The notes: generated by a model from the letters alone, not told the origin. Counted from the stretch's first letter, positions 1-7,791 are shown. The stretch is 64,000 nucleotides of DNA from Cytobacillus sp. NJ13 (GCA_030348385.1 JAUCFP010000006.1:3685501-3749500), one strand, 5' to 3'. A program made the numbers and translations.

Positions 1-507
1 AAGGTTATATTCAAACAGAGTTAAATCAAGAACTCTATCATGGTATTTTGCCAGTCCCTTTATAGGTTTTAATGTAAGGCCTTTATAGCTGATTTTGCTG
101 CATCTGTTGGCTGTTCTTCTTAACACGGCATCAATTCTTACTGTCAGTTCCTCCAGGCTGAAGGGCTTGCCCATATAGTCATCCGCACCCAGCTTCAGCC
201 CGTTAATCCGATCCTGCTCCGACTTGTTGGCTGTAAGCATGATGATGGGCACATTACTATCCAGCTCGCTGCGGAGCCAATGGCAAATTTCTTTACCGCT
301 TATGCCGGGCAGCATGTCATCAAGAATAATAAAGCAGGGATCATGTTTTAAGTATTGCTCTTTTGCTTCATTGCCGTCCGAAGCTTCCAGGACCTCAAAT
401 CCTTCCCGTGTTAATGTCATCTTAAGCAGCCTTCTAATTTGTTTTTCGTCATCAACAACCAGGATTGTTTTCCCTTTTAATGGAAGGTTACTCAATGCTA
501 TCTCCAT
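1..507 (-). CDS. OmpR/PhoB-type response regulator, C-terminus beyond window
   Basis: Reading the minus strand from ATG at 507 gives a receiver domain: paired acidic residues (VVDDE), phospho-acceptor aspartate in IILDDMLPG, the switch threonine in IIMLTAN, and the conserved lysine in GKPFS. A linker follows, then the start of a winged-helix domain (LTLFEYNL) as the reading frame runs off the window. The family acts as the DNA-binding half of a two-component pair; the partner kinase would be expected downstream, outside the window. A TTG at 495 preceded by GGAGA is an alternative start. The specific signal cannot be inferred. Confidence 0.85.
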   Translation of the reverse strand, partial: MEIALSNLPLKGKTILVVDDEKQIRRLLKMTLTREGFEVLEASDGNEAKEQYLKHDPCFIILDDMLPGISGKEICHWLRSELDSNVPIIMLTANKSEQDRINGLKLGADDYMGKPFSLEELTVRIDAVLRRTANRCSKISYKGLTLKPIKGLAKYHDRVLDLTLFEYNL

Positions 508-545
508 CCTTTTTCCTGCTTTTAGTGCTATGTGTATTATATAAG

Positions 546-574
546 AAAAAAAGCCCGGTTCAAACGGGCTTTTT
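546..574 (-). terminator. Rho-independent terminator after the cytochrome c gene
   Basis: Short GC stem GCCCG / CGGGC with a 7-nt loop, flanked by A-run and T-run so that it can act on both strands. It begins five bases past the stop codon of the minus-strand cytochrome gene, and separates it from the response regulator. Confidence 0.8.
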
Positions 575-578
575 ACAG

Positions 579-1496
579 TTATTCTTTGTCCTTTTTGCCG
601 GCGAGTGTCTCGTATGCAGCATCGTCAGGGGCATCCCCCTTAGGCCAATCATAGATTTTATCTGGGAAATCCGGGCGGTCATGGGAATTGATATAGGCAG
701 CAAGATTCATAGCCTCTTCATCTGTCAGAGATCCCTGGGAATATCCTCCAGCTTCCATTTTAGGCATATACGCCTGAATAAATCCTGCAGCGGTTCTTAG
801 TCTTGCCATACCGGCACCTATATTGTATGAGTTATCTCCCCAAAGAGCCAAGCTGCCAGAATCTCCATTCTCCCCGTGGCAGCTGATGCAGGCTTTATTG
901 TAAAGCTCTCTGCCTGCCTCAATGTCCACATTCTCAATATCCGCCTGGGATCTTTCAAGTTCTGCCCAAGGTCTTTCCGTCGTTCCATCCGGGACATTTT
1001 GTGAAATATAATCATAAAAAGCAACCATTGCCTTCATTTCCTGGGAATCCGGCGGAAGAGGCTTGCCGTTCATGCTTCTTTTAAAGCAGCCGTTGATCCG
1101 TTCCTCCAGTGAAACTTCTTTGCCTGCTCTTGGGTTGTATTGCGGATATGTTTTTGATATCCCCACAAGATCCAGAGGGGCTTCATAGCCTCCTCCAGCA
1201 TGGCAGCTTGCACAGCTTAGGACATTCCCTGAGTATCCATCAAGGGCAGTAGCAGTTTCCGTAGCATATTTATAGCCAAGTTTAATTAGTTCTCCTTCAT
1301 CACCTTCTGGAACCTCGTCCATGCTTGGCGGCGCATAAGGGTGTGTACTTGCTTCATCCGGGACCTCCGTCCCGCTGGATGTTGCAATGTTTTCATTGCT
1401 TGTCTTTTCAGAAATGACAAGATAAGTGAAGCCGATACCAAGTAATAGGGAAGAAACAATGGCTAAAACCGAATAGTTGAAAACTTTATTGTTCAC
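579..1496 (-). CDS. TsdA-like membrane-anchored dihaem cytochrome c (thiosulfate dehydrogenase / tetrathionate reductase family)
   Basis: 305 residues from GTG at 1496, chosen because AGAAGGGAG lies seven bases upstream; an ATG seven codons earlier has no ribosome site. One N-terminal membrane anchor (about residues 7-28) is followed by a low-complexity linker and two haem domains with CASCH (95-99) and CISCH (203-207). The block INGCFKRSMNGKPLP after haem 1 matches the TsdA family, whose conserved cysteine there (Cys137 here) is a haem-iron ligand; the methionines in AYMPKM (244, 247) sit where the haem-2 ligand lies. Known TsdA enzymes interconvert thiosulfate and tetrathionate. The anchor places this one on the outer face of the membrane. 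The reaction in this organism is inference. Confidence 0.75.
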   Translation of the reverse strand: MNNKVFNYSVLAIVSSLLLGIGFTYLVISEKTSNENIATSSGTEVPDEASTHPYAPPSMDEVPEGDEGELIKLGYKYATETATALDGYSGNVLSCASCHAGGGYEAPLDLVGISKTYPQYNPRAGKEVSLEERINGCFKRSMNGKPLPPDSQEMKAMVAFYDYISQNVPDGTTERPWAELERSQADIENVDIEAGRELYNKACISCHGENGDSGSLALWGDNSYNIGAGMARLRTAAGFIQAYMPKMEAGGYSQGSLTDEEAMNLAAYINSHDRPDFPDKIYDWPKGDAPDDAAYETLAGKKDKE

Positions 1497-1745
1497 GTTG
1501 CTGTCTCCCTTCTGCAAAAAAAATTTTTTGCATTTCTGATATACTTTTAGTATAGGAGTGAATTATTAAGATTTGGTTAATAATCTGGTCATAGCCGGCA
1601 GAATTATTTGCAGCGACACAATTTTGCCATACTCCTGGAAACAGTGGTGATTTATAAACGAAACCAGTTGGAATAGATGATAAAATAATAGTTAAGGATA
1701 GAATGGCTGAAAAGAACCTTTAAGAGCAAAAGTTAGGTGAGAATT

Positions 1746-2348
1746 ATGAGTGCAACAGGCATCATTTTAGCGGGAGGGCATTCAAGCCGGATGGGGGAGA
1801 ATAAAGCCCTGCTGAAAATAGGCGGCAAAACGGTCATTGATCGCATCGCTGATCAGCTGTCTTCTCTATTGCCCAATGTCATCATCGTAGCCAATAAACA
1901 GGAAGATTATCAGTTTCTCGGCCTTCCCCTTGTGAGCGACCGCTGGAAAGAAAAGGGACCACTCGCTGGAATTCATGCCGGCCTGTCTGAATCCAGGACA
2001 CAAAACAATCTGATTGTGGCTTGCGATATGCCTTTTATATCCGGGGAGCTTGCCAGGATTCTTCTAGGACAGCTGGATCAGCATCAGGCGGCAGTGCCCG
2101 AAATAGGAGGGCAGCTTCACCCGCTATTTGCAGCTTACCGAAAGGATGCCTCAACAGCAGCAGAACTTGCTTTGAGCGAAAATAAGCTGCGGATCCGCCA
2201 ATTTCTGATGGATATCGATAGTAGAATCATAAAGGATAAAGAGCTTGAGAAAATGGGATTTTTATATAGGGACGCTCACTTATTTAACATGAACCGACCT
2301 GATGAATACCAGCTGGCACTGAAAATGGCCGAAGAAGCCTTGAAATAG
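1746..2348 (+). CDS. mobA: Molybdenum cofactor guanylyltransferase MobA
   Basis: 200 residues. The N-terminal nucleotide-binding motif LAGGHSSRMGENKALL, with lysine, is the signature of NTP-transferases that attach GMP to molybdopterin; GPLAGIHAGL and the metal-binding ACDMPF follow. I start at ATG 1746 because AGGTGAG lies six bases upstream; an in-frame GTG at 1737 lies inside that ribosome site. It leads a probable operon with moaE, moaD and moeB, all Moco or sulfur-carrier functions. A short gap of about 60 bp separates it from moaE. Confidence 0.9.
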   Translation: MSATGIILAGGHSSRMGENKALLKIGGKTVIDRIADQLSSLLPNVIIVANKQEDYQFLGLPLVSDRWKEKGPLAGIHAGLSESRTQNNLIVACDMPFISGELARILLGQLDQHQAAVPEIGGQLHPLFAAYRKDASTAAELALSENKLRIRQFLMDIDSRIIKDKELEKMGFLYRDAHLFNMNRPDEYQLALKMAEEALK

Positions 2349-2408
2349 GGACAGTCATTTCCATTCCGGCACAGTCTATGTCAAAATCAAATAAAACGAG
2401 GTGATTCC

Positions 2409-2873
2409 ATGAATTTTGAGATTTCTAAGGACCCGATCGATATCCAAAGTGTGATCGATAAAGTGGTGCAGCGGGAAGCGGGAGCGATTACGACCTTTAT
2501 CGGAACAGTCCGCGAGCTGACCTACGGAAAGAAAACACTATATTTAATATATGAAGCATATGAATCAATGGCTGTGAAAAAAATGGAGCAGATTGGAACC
2601 GAGATAAAGGAGCGCTGGAACGGGGCAGAAGTGGCAATTACCCACCGGACAGGCAAGCTGGATATTACCGATGTAGCGGTGGTCATTGCCGTTTCCACTC
2701 CACACCGTGCAGATGCTTATGAAGCAAACCGCTATGCGATTGAAAGAATTAAAGAAATTGTGCCGATCTGGAAAAAGGAACATTGGGAAGATGGCGAAGA
2801 ATGGATCGGCAACCAGCTGGAAACAGTAGCATACCCAAAAGGAAAACCGGAGGCGAAGGATTTAAATGAATAA
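2409..2873 (+). CDS. moaE: Molybdopterin synthase catalytic subunit MoaE
   Basis: 154 residues. MoaE signatures are present: GAITTFIGTVRE near residue 30, YEAYESMA, the HRTG loop, and PIWKKEHWEDG with the active-site lysines near residue 120. With MoaD it inserts two sulfurs into precursor Z (cPMP) to give molybdopterin. Ribosome site CGAGGTGATTCC precedes the ATG. The gene overlaps moaD by eight bases, which fits translational coupling of the two subunits of one enzyme. Confidence 0.93.
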   Translation: MNFEISKDPIDIQSVIDKVVQREAGAITTFIGTVRELTYGKKTLYLIYEAYESMAVKKMEQIGTEIKERWNGAEVAITHRTGKLDITDVAVVIAVSTPHRADAYEANRYAIERIKEIVPIWKKEHWEDGEEWIGNQLETVAYPKGKPEAKDLNE

Positions 2874-3096
2874 AATTATGTTTTTTGCCCATTTGCGGGA
2901 CCGTGTTGGAGAAGAATCTGTGACAAAGGATGTCAGCGGCAAAACAATCTCTGAGCTAAAACAGATGCTTGAGGAAAATTATGAGCTGAAGCTTGATTCA
3001 GTCATGGCAGCCGTGAATGAAGAATTTGCTTCAGATGATGAAGTCATTCAGAACGGAGATACAATCGCCTTTATCCCTCCAGTCAGCGGAGGATGA
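2866..3096 (+). CDS. moaD: Molybdopterin synthase sulfur-carrier subunit MoaD
   Basis: 76 residues with a ubiquitin-like fold pattern and the diagnostic C-terminal Gly-Gly (PPVSGG), which is adenylated and thiocarboxylated by a MoeB-type enzyme, the product of the next gene. The start ATG lies inside the end of moaE. It ends 28 bases before the moeB start. Confidence 0.92.
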   Translation: MNKIMFFAHLRDRVGEESVTKDVSGKTISELKQMLEENYELKLDSVMAAVNEEFASDDEVIQNGDTIAFIPPVSGG

Positions 3097-3124
3097 TGGC
3101 AGCTTCAAGAGAGGAGGGGCCGCA

Positions 3125-4144
3125 TTGTCTGAAAGGTATTCACGCCAGACTTTGTTTCCGCCTATTGGAAAAGAGGGTCAGGATAAAATTCGATCCAAGC
3201 ATGTGCTGATTGTCGGTGCCGGAGCACTGGGCTCAGGCAATGCGGAATTGATGGCACGTTCAGGTATCGGCAAACTGACGATCATTGACCGGGATTATGT
3301 CGAGGAAAGCAATCTGCAGCGCCAGCAGCTTTTTGCAGAAAGCGACGCCTTGGAAAAAATGCCAAAAGCGGCCGCAGCAGTTAAACGGCTAAAACAGATT
3401 AATAGCGAGGTCGAAATCCGCTCAATTATTGGCGACGCTACTCCTGAAAAGCTGGAAGAGCTTGCTGAAGGGGTGGATCTGATTCTGGATTCGACCGATA
3501 ACTTTGAAACCAGGATGGCCATTAATGATATCTCTCAAAAATTTAATATTCCGTGGATTTATGGAGCCTGTGTCGGCAGCTTTGGCATGAGCATGACAAT
3601 CATTCCGGGTAAAACGCCATGCATGAATTGCTTGTTGAAAAAGATTCCAATCCAGGGGATGACCTGTGACACAGGAGGAATTATTGCCCCAGCTGTGCAA
3701 ATGGTCGTCGCCCATCAGGCAGCTGAAGCGCTGAAAATTATGGCTGAGGATTGGGAAGCCGTGCGTACTGCTATGGTCAGCTTTGATTTATGGCGAAACC
3801 AGTACACAAGCATGAAGGTGTCAAAAGCGAAAGATGAAGGGTGCTTATCATGCGGAACAGAAAGAACGTATCCTTATCTGCAGCCGGAAAACATGATGAA
3901 ATCCACTGTACTCTGCGGAAGAGATACTGTACAGATTCGCCCGCCAAAGGAGCTGGAGATTGAGTTCACTGAGATCGCCCGGCAGCTGAAATCACTCGGC
4001 TACCAGGTGAAAGGCAATCCGTATTTGCTTTCTGTCGAAATGGAGGAGCAGCGGATGGTCCTCTTTAAAGATGGACGCGCCCTTATTCATGGCACAAAGG
4101 ATTTAGCGCAGGCGAAGTCCATTTATCAGCGGATTATGGGTTAA
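3125..4144 (+). CDS. moeB: MoeB/ThiF-type sulfur-carrier adenylyltransferase
   Basis: 339 residues from TTG at 3125, five bases after GAGGAGGGG; a longer in-frame reading would overlap moaD and lacks a ribosome site. The E1-like domain shows the nucleotide loop VGAGALGSG, the NLQRQ arginine segment, DSTDNFETR, and two CxxC zinc pairs (CMNC near 170, CLSC near 240). The C-terminal ~90 residues are an extension rather than a rhodanese domain. It should activate MoaD by adenylation; ThiF-like service to thiamine synthesis is possible because the families overlap, but the operon argues for MoaD. Confidence 0.85.
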   Translation: MSERYSRQTLFPPIGKEGQDKIRSKHVLIVGAGALGSGNAELMARSGIGKLTIIDRDYVEESNLQRQQLFAESDALEKMPKAAAAVKRLKQINSEVEIRSIIGDATPEKLEELAEGVDLILDSTDNFETRMAINDISQKFNIPWIYGACVGSFGMSMTIIPGKTPCMNCLLKKIPIQGMTCDTGGIIAPAVQMVVAHQAAEALKIMAEDWEAVRTAMVSFDLWRNQYTSMKVSKAKDEGCLSCGTERTYPYLQPENMMKSTVLCGRDTVQIRPPKELEIEFTEIARQLKSLGYQVKGNPYLLSVEMEEQRMVLFKDGRALIHGTKDLAQAKSIYQRIMG

Positions 4145-4179
4145 AGTGAAACTTCAATCAGTGAGGTTTTGTTAGTTGG

Positions 4180-4223
4180 GGCCCACAGGACGGCGTTTTA
4201 AGTATTTTTCCCGCTGTCGGGCC
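4180..4223. other. Imperfect inverted repeat after moeB
   Basis: GGGCCCACAGGACGG and CCGCTGTCGGGCC form an imperfect stem around an A/T-rich loop. It has no clean T-run on the + strand, so it may be a decayed repeat or a weak terminator for the moeB operon. The rest of the 4145-4325 gap shows nothing I recognise. Confidence 0.3.
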
Positions 4224-4325
4224 TTTACGGTCAGTAAGAGTCCGATAGAAAACTAGTGCTTTTTCATTATATATAAGCCCCTTCCTTTTTTGTAAAATAA
4301 AGACAAAAAACAGAAGAGGTTAACA

Positions 4326-4724
4326 ATGATTACATTCATGTATTTTTTCGGGTATTTGTTTGACCAGCTGCTGGTCAATTTTATAGGGCTGGTGCTGATC
4401 CTTTACAGCTTTATCATTCCAGTTACCCCTATGTATAAAACCAAGCGTCCTGCAGATTTAATCGTGCACATAAGCCGGATTCTTTTCGCTATCATTCTCC
4501 CATTCCTGAACTTTTTCTACTTTTTATTTAATAGCGGAGACTGGGCTGCAGGGAACGGCATTACAGCGCCGGAGCATTTCAGCACTTTCATTTGGCTTCA
4601 GGCTGGTCTGATTGTGCTGCCTGAACTGGTTTTTTTCATCCTGTCAAAAGTCAATATAACCAGAGTCTGGTGGTATGTGCTGTACCCGGTTCTGTTGATT
4701 GGGCTTTGGGTTTGGATGTTTTAA
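4326..4724 (+). CDS. Small polytopic membrane protein of unknown function
   Basis: 132 residues, very hydrophobic, with about four predicted membrane spans (roughly residues 5-32, 46-66, 86-106 and 112-131) and a short polar loop rich in Lys/Arg between spans 1 and 2. I do not recognise the family. It has its own ribosome site (AGAAGAGGTTAACA) and terminator, so it is probably a single-gene transcript. Confidence 0.65.
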   Translation: MITFMYFFGYLFDQLLVNFIGLVLILYSFIIPVTPMYKTKRPADLIVHISRILFAIILPFLNFFYFLFNSGDWAAGNGITAPEHFSTFIWLQAGLIVLPELVFFILSKVNITRVWWYVLYPVLLIGLWVWMF

Positions 4725-4732
4725 GGGCATAA

Positions 4733-4764
4733 AAAAAGCGATGAAAAATTTTTCATCGCTTTTT
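4733..4764. terminator. Bidirectional Rho-independent terminator
   Basis: A perfect 32-bp palindrome with stem GCGATGAAAAA / TTTTTCATCGC bounded by A5 and T5. It lies just after the small membrane-protein gene and could also stop transcripts leaving yflT from the other side. Confidence 0.85.
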
Positions 4765-4768
4765 CATA

Positions 4769-4891
4769 CTGTCTAGCTCCAGCGCCTACCCCCTCCAGGT
4801 CACAAGCCAATCCTCTCAAAAAGGCACAGGACGCCTTTCCGTGAGGCTTGGCTTGTGCTTGTCGGGGGTGAGCAAGGTGCCTCCGCTTTTC
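4769..4891. repeat. tgtctag...gcttttc repeat, long copy
   Basis: About 123 bp beginning CTGTCTAGCTCCAGCGCC and ending GGTGCCTCCGCTTTTC, with an internal hairpin (ACAAGCC...GGCTTGTG). It is the longest of five relatives in this window (others at 6274, 6478, 11240, 45648). No target duplication is visible here. It fills the space between two convergent genes, three bases from the yflT stop codon. Confidence 0.8.
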
Positions 4892-4894
4892 AAA

Positions 4895-5224
4895 TTATTT
4901 TACTTCGTCTGTGCCGACAATAACTAACTTGCCTTCATCCAATACTTTCTCATATTGTTCGGCTTCTACCGTCGTTAAACCAACAGATTCAAATTTTGAA
5001 CGAAGCTCATCTCCGCGCTTTTTGAACACGTTGCCGACAGAATCGAATAGACCCTGCTCCTTCATGCCGACTTCGCCTGTATCCGTAGCGTCAGAAAGGT
5101 GTTCGGAGCGATCCTTATCATGTGCGAAAATATAGATGTTTTCCTTATTGAATCCCTGGCTTTGCAGCATTCCAATCGTATCAGTAGCCTGTACACCATT
5201 TTCTACAACTTCAATTTTATACAT
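4895..5224 (-). CDS. yflT: General stress protein, YflT family
   Basis: 109 residues from ATG 5224, nine bases after AAGGAGG (an ATG three codons upstream abuts the ribosome site). The N-terminal half resembles the heat-induced YflT/YsnF-type domain (EVVENGVQATDTIGMLQSQG, then NIYIFAHDKDRS). The C-terminal half is charged. B. subtilis YflT belongs to the sigma-B general stress regulon; a good sigma-B promoter at 5296-5320 supports the same control here. The molecular role is not established. Confidence 0.85.
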   Translation of the reverse strand: MYKIEVVENGVQATDTIGMLQSQGFNKENIYIFAHDKDRSEHLSDATDTGEVGMKEQGLFDSVGNVFKKRGDELRSKFESVGLTTVEAEQYEKVLDEGKLVIVGTDEVK

Positions 5225-5295
5225 ATATAACATCCTCCTTAAAAGATTTGCAGATTTATTTAAATGGCAGCATGTCCTGCCGTTATACTAATTAC

Positions 5296-5320
5296 ATATC
5301 CGTTCTAAAAATTTTTAAAC
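5296..5320 (-). promoter_or_regulatory. Sigma-B promoter of yflT
   Basis: On the minus strand: GTTTAA, 13-base spacer, GGATAT, which fits the sigma-B consensus GTTTAA-N12/14-GGGTAT with one mismatch. It sits about 70 bases upstream of the yflT start and has the same spacing and -10 variant as the gsiB promoter at 57281. Confidence 0.8.
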
Positions 5321-5407
5321 ATGTATGCAAGAATGAAAGATTATGCCATGATAACCAATGGGTATTAAGAATAGGACCTTTCAAATAAGAGGAGGGAGAG
5401 TTGGCAG

Positions 5408-6085
5408 ATGAAGCGTATCTTAAAAAATGACTGGCAGGAGATTTTGGCAGAGGAATTCGAGAAACCCTATTATCTCCATCTTCGTGAATTATTAAAAAAA
5501 GAATATGAGGAGCAAACCATTTATCCGAGGCAGGAGGATATTTTCAATGCTCTCCAATATACAGCTTATAAAGACGTAAAGGCAGTGATATTGGGTCAGG
5601 ATCCTTATCATGGGCCGGGGCAGGCGCATGGATTAAGCTTTTCGGTTCAGCCTGATGTAAAGCTGCCTCCTTCACTGAAAAATATATTCAAGGAAATGCA
5701 GGATGACCTGGGCTTCGAGGTGCCAAACAATGGCTATCTATTAAAATGGGCCCGAGAAGGAGTGCTGCTCTTAAATACCGTTCTGACCGTCCGCAAAGGG
5801 CAGGCGCATTCGCATAAGGGGAAGGGATGGGAAACTTTCACCGACACCGTTATACAAAAACTGAATGAGGGGGAAAAGCCCGTTGTTTTTATTTTATGGG
5901 GCAAACCGGCTCAGGAAAAAGAAGTGCTGATTGATGCATCTAAACACTATATAATAAAATCGCCGCATCCAAGTCCATTTTCGGCAAGAAAAGGATTCTT
6001 TGGCAGCAGGCCATTTTCAAGGACGAATGAGATATTACAAGAGCTTGGGGAAGAGCCCATTGACTGGCAGATTCATGATCTCTGA
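5408..6085 (+). CDS. ung: Uracil-DNA glycosylase (family 1)
   Basis: 225 residues, the usual Ung length. The catalytic water-activating motif GQDPYH (Asp65) and the DNA-minor-groove motif SPHPSP (His near 187) are intact, as is LLLNTVLTV with the uracil-binding asparagine. It removes uracil from DNA to start base-excision repair. Ribosome site GGAGGGAG lies nine bases before the ATG. A single residue differs from the common HPSPLS (here HPSPF). Confidence 0.97.
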   Translation: MKRILKNDWQEILAEEFEKPYYLHLRELLKKEYEEQTIYPRQEDIFNALQYTAYKDVKAVILGQDPYHGPGQAHGLSFSVQPDVKLPPSLKNIFKEMQDDLGFEVPNNGYLLKWAREGVLLLNTVLTVRKGQAHSHKGKGWETFTDTVIQKLNEGEKPVVFILWGKPAQEKEVLIDASKHYIIKSPHPSPFSARKGFFGSRPFSRTNEILQELGEEPIDWQIHDL

Positions 6086-6097
6086 TTCTTTTCGTCA

Positions 6098-6113
6098 TGT
6101 TTCACGTGAAACA
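6098..6113. promoter_or_regulatory. parS site (ParB/Spo0J binding)
   Basis: TGTTTCACGTGAAACA, a perfect 16-bp palindrome identical to the known Bacillus parS consensus. ParB (Spo0J) loads here and spreads, recruiting SMC for origin segregation. It lies in the intergenic gap just after ung. parS sites cluster in the origin-proximal fifth of bacterial chromosomes, which fits the synteny. Confidence 0.95.
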
Positions 6114-6178
6114 TACCGTTTCGTGTAAGAGAATAAGGGAAGTGCTCGAAATATGCATATTCGAGAAGGGAAAGACAA

Positions 6179-6417
6179 ATGAGTTCAAAGAAAATTGCTT
6201 GTTTTAAATGCAAATATTTCTATGTTACATGGGACCGGGTCCACCCAAAAGGCTGCAGGGCTTTTCAGTTTAATCTGTCTAGCCCCAGCGCCTGCCCCCT
6301 CGAGGGTCGGGGGTGGGCAAGGCGCTTCCGCTTTTCTTTAAAACCAGGCAGATGCCCTCTCTCAAAGTTTTCCGGGCATCCGGCCATCCGTGTTTGCGTT
6401 TTGAAAAGAAAAACTGA
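6179..6417 (+). pseudogene. Cysteine-rich mini-protein gene interrupted by a repeat element
   Basis: Residues 1-31 (CFKC at 8-11, then KGCRAFQF) are followed by the 63-bp repeat at 6274-6336, which shifts the frame. Deleting the element plus one copy of the flanking TTTAA joins the two halves in frame: ...AFQF-KTRQMPSLKVF...GHPCLRFEKKN and a stop at 6415-6417, giving a 56-residue four-cysteine protein. I recognise this pattern as a small Bacillus family often found beside ung; its function is unknown. As it stands the frame reads 112 residues of partly repeat-derived sequence to 6517, which I do not regard as a real product. Confidence 0.85.
6274..6336. mobile_element. 63-bp MITE-like tgtctag repeat with TTTAA target duplication
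   Basis: TCTGTCTAGCCCCAGCGCC at one end, AAGGCGCTTCCGCTTTTC at the other; the arms AGCGCCT / AAGGCGCT and GCCCCCTCGAGGG form an imperfect hairpin. Direct repeats TTTAA stand at 6269-6273 and 6337-6341. Insertion (63 + 5 = 68 bp) broke the surrounding gene, showing that this repeat family has moved. It encodes nothing. Confidence 0.8.
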
Positions 6418-6477
6418 TAAACTTTATATGGCTGGTAACATTGGCCGGTTTTTTAAAAGAATGTATACATTTTTTGA

Positions 6478-6548
6478 ACTTCGAGAGTTGTCTAGCGGAA
6501 GCAGCCTGCACGCTTAAGGGGCAGGGGGGCAAGGCGCTTGCGCTGTTC
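6478..6548. repeat. tgtctag repeat, divergent copy
   Basis: ACTTCGAGAGTTGTCTAGCG at the left and CAAGGCGCTTGCGCTGTTC at the right, belonging to the same subtype as the copy at 45648 (AGCGSAAGC arms rather than AGCTCCAGCGCC). It lies 60 bp after the broken gene and 20 bp before ywdI. No exact target duplication is visible. Confidence 0.7.
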
Positions 6549-6569
6549 TTACAGAAAGAGGTGTAGAGA

Positions 6570-6845
6570 ATGAATATCTCTGTTCAAAAGCTTTTAGGGA
6601 AGATGGAAAAGGAATTGCTGGAAGCGAAAAGCAGCTCTTCAGACGCCAGAATAAGAGAAAGAGTGCAGGCGATCAAGTCATTATGCGAGCTGGTTTTGGA
6701 AGAGTCGGATACAGGAATTGTGTCTGCTGCCGCTTCTATTAGCCATACATACAATGCGCCGCCTCCGGCTCAGCCAGCAGGTCTGCAGCCAAAGAAAATA
6801 CAGATGGATGATGAGGCAAACGGCGATTCATTGTTCGATTTTTAA
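6570..6845 (+). CDS. ywdI: YwdI family protein (DUF5327)
   Basis: 91 residues. The N-terminal 50 residues (ISVQKLLGKMEKELLEAK, then AIKSLCELVLEE) match the YwdI family that sits by ung and ywdK in Bacillus; they look helical. The C-terminal part is Pro/Ala-rich and ends in an acidic tail (SLFDF). Function unknown. Ribosome site AGAAAGAGGTG. It is 26 bp from ywdK, probably one transcript. Confidence 0.75.
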   Translation: MNISVQKLLGKMEKELLEAKSSSSDARIRERVQAIKSLCELVLEESDTGIVSAAASISHTYNAPPPAQPAGLQPKKIQMDDEANGDSLFDF

Positions 6846-6871
6846 TAAAACGATAAGAGGTGCAGGGGACT

Positions 6872-7243
6872 ATGAAGCTATTTATTATAATTGGAGCTAT
6901 TAATGCTTTTTTAGCAGTTGCATTAGGTGCGTTCGGGGCGCATGGACTTGAGGGGAAAGTGGAGCCGAAGTATTTGGAGATATGGAAAACAGGTGTAACC
7001 TACCAGATGTTCCACGCAACAGGCCTTTTGATTATTGGCGTCCTGCTTGGCAAATTGCCGGCGACATCTTTATTATCCTGGTCAGGCTGGCTGATGCTGC
7101 TTGGCATTATCCTTTTCTCAGGAAGCTTATATGTTTTAACATTAACAAAAATCAGCGTGCTGGGCGCCATCACTCCGCTTGGAGGAGTCTCTTTCCTTGC
7201 GGCATGGGTGCTGCTGATCATTGCGGCAGTAAAATATTTATAA
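6872..7243 (+). CDS. ywdK: DUF423 membrane protein YwdK
   Basis: 123 residues from ATG 6872 (AGGGG just upstream; an in-frame GTG at 6860 is less likely). The N-terminal pattern INAFLAVALGAFGAHGL is the DUF423 signature, followed by WKTGVTYQMFHATGLL. Four membrane spans are predicted. Family function is unknown. The neighbours ywdI and gerQ occur in the same order in B. subtilis. Confidence 0.88.
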   Translation: MKLFIIIGAINAFLAVALGAFGAHGLEGKVEPKYLEIWKTGVTYQMFHATGLLIIGVLLGKLPATSLLSWSGWLMLLGIILFSGSLYVLTLTKISVLGAITPLGGVSFLAAWVLLIIAAVKYL

Positions 7244-7248
7244 TTAGG

Positions 7249-7284
7249 AAAGGAGCTTTGACGTTTGGTCAAAGCTCCTTTTTA
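7249..7284. terminator. Bidirectional terminator between ywdK and gerQ
   Basis: AAAGGAGCTTTGAC / GTCAAAGCTCCTTT perfect stem with 5-nt loop and T-run, between two convergent genes. Confidence 0.9.
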
Positions 7285-7791
7285 TTATCTTGGCGAATAT
7301 TGCACCATTCCAGGTGCGCTGCCAAACGGATATTCATATTCTATTTCTTCATCAAACGTTACATAGTCTAAGTAGATCATTGGAAGGAGGATACGTTGGC
7401 CTGTTTGAGGGTCGCTCAGGATTACGTGATCCCGTCCTGCTGCTTCAATGATGCCTTTGAATATTTTGGCGTTCCATTCCGTGTTGTTTTCAAATGTGGC
7501 ATAAACAGTCGCAAGCTTGCCTTTGTTTAGGCGAAGAATGTTTTCAATGTAGGATTGTTCAAGCGGAAGCATGCCTGGAATAGAAGGAGCAGCTGGAGGG
7601 GTGCCCATTCCGGCGCCGGCTCCTGCGCCAGGAAAGGCCCCGCCTGAGGCTGCACCTGGAAACGTTCCGCCTGTAGGCATTGTTTGATATTGCGGCTGTC
7701 CCTGATTGTTCTGTCCCATTTGTCCGCTTCCATTGTAAGGTTGCTGCCGGTAATCGTAATAAGGGTATTGACCATAATTTGATTGACTCAA
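7285..7791 (-). CDS. gerQ: Spore coat protein GerQ
   Basis: 168 residues from TTG 7791, preceded by AGGAGGGAAAACA. The N-terminal third is Gln/Gly/Tyr/Pro-rich (YGQYPYYDYRQQPYNG) and low complexity; a conserved C-terminal domain follows (LPLEQSYIENILRLNKGK, then LPMIYLDYVTFDEEIEY). In B. subtilis GerQ is a coat protein cross-linked by transglutaminase and needed to localise the germination lytic enzyme CwlJ. Order ywdK-gerQ is conserved. The Gly-Ala-Pro segment around residues 42-70 varies within the family. Confidence 0.9.
   Translation of the reverse strand: MSQSNYGQYPYYDYRQQPYNGSGQMGQNNQGQPQYQTMPTGGTFPGAASGGAFPGAGAGAGMGTPPAAPSIPGMLPLEQSYIENILRLNKGKLATVYATFENNTEWNAKIFKGIIEAAGRDHVILSDPQTGQRILLPMIYLDYVTFDEEIEYEYPFGSAPGMVQYSPR

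Noticed and set aside
465..800. Plus-strand frame across the 5' ends of the first two minus-strand genes
   Set aside because: Shadow of the response regulator and cytochrome genes, crossing the terminator at 546.
6179..6517. 112-residue protein as annotated by longest frame
   Set aside because: The second half is repeat sequence read in a shifted frame; the true 3' half of the gene is readable in another frame up to 6417.
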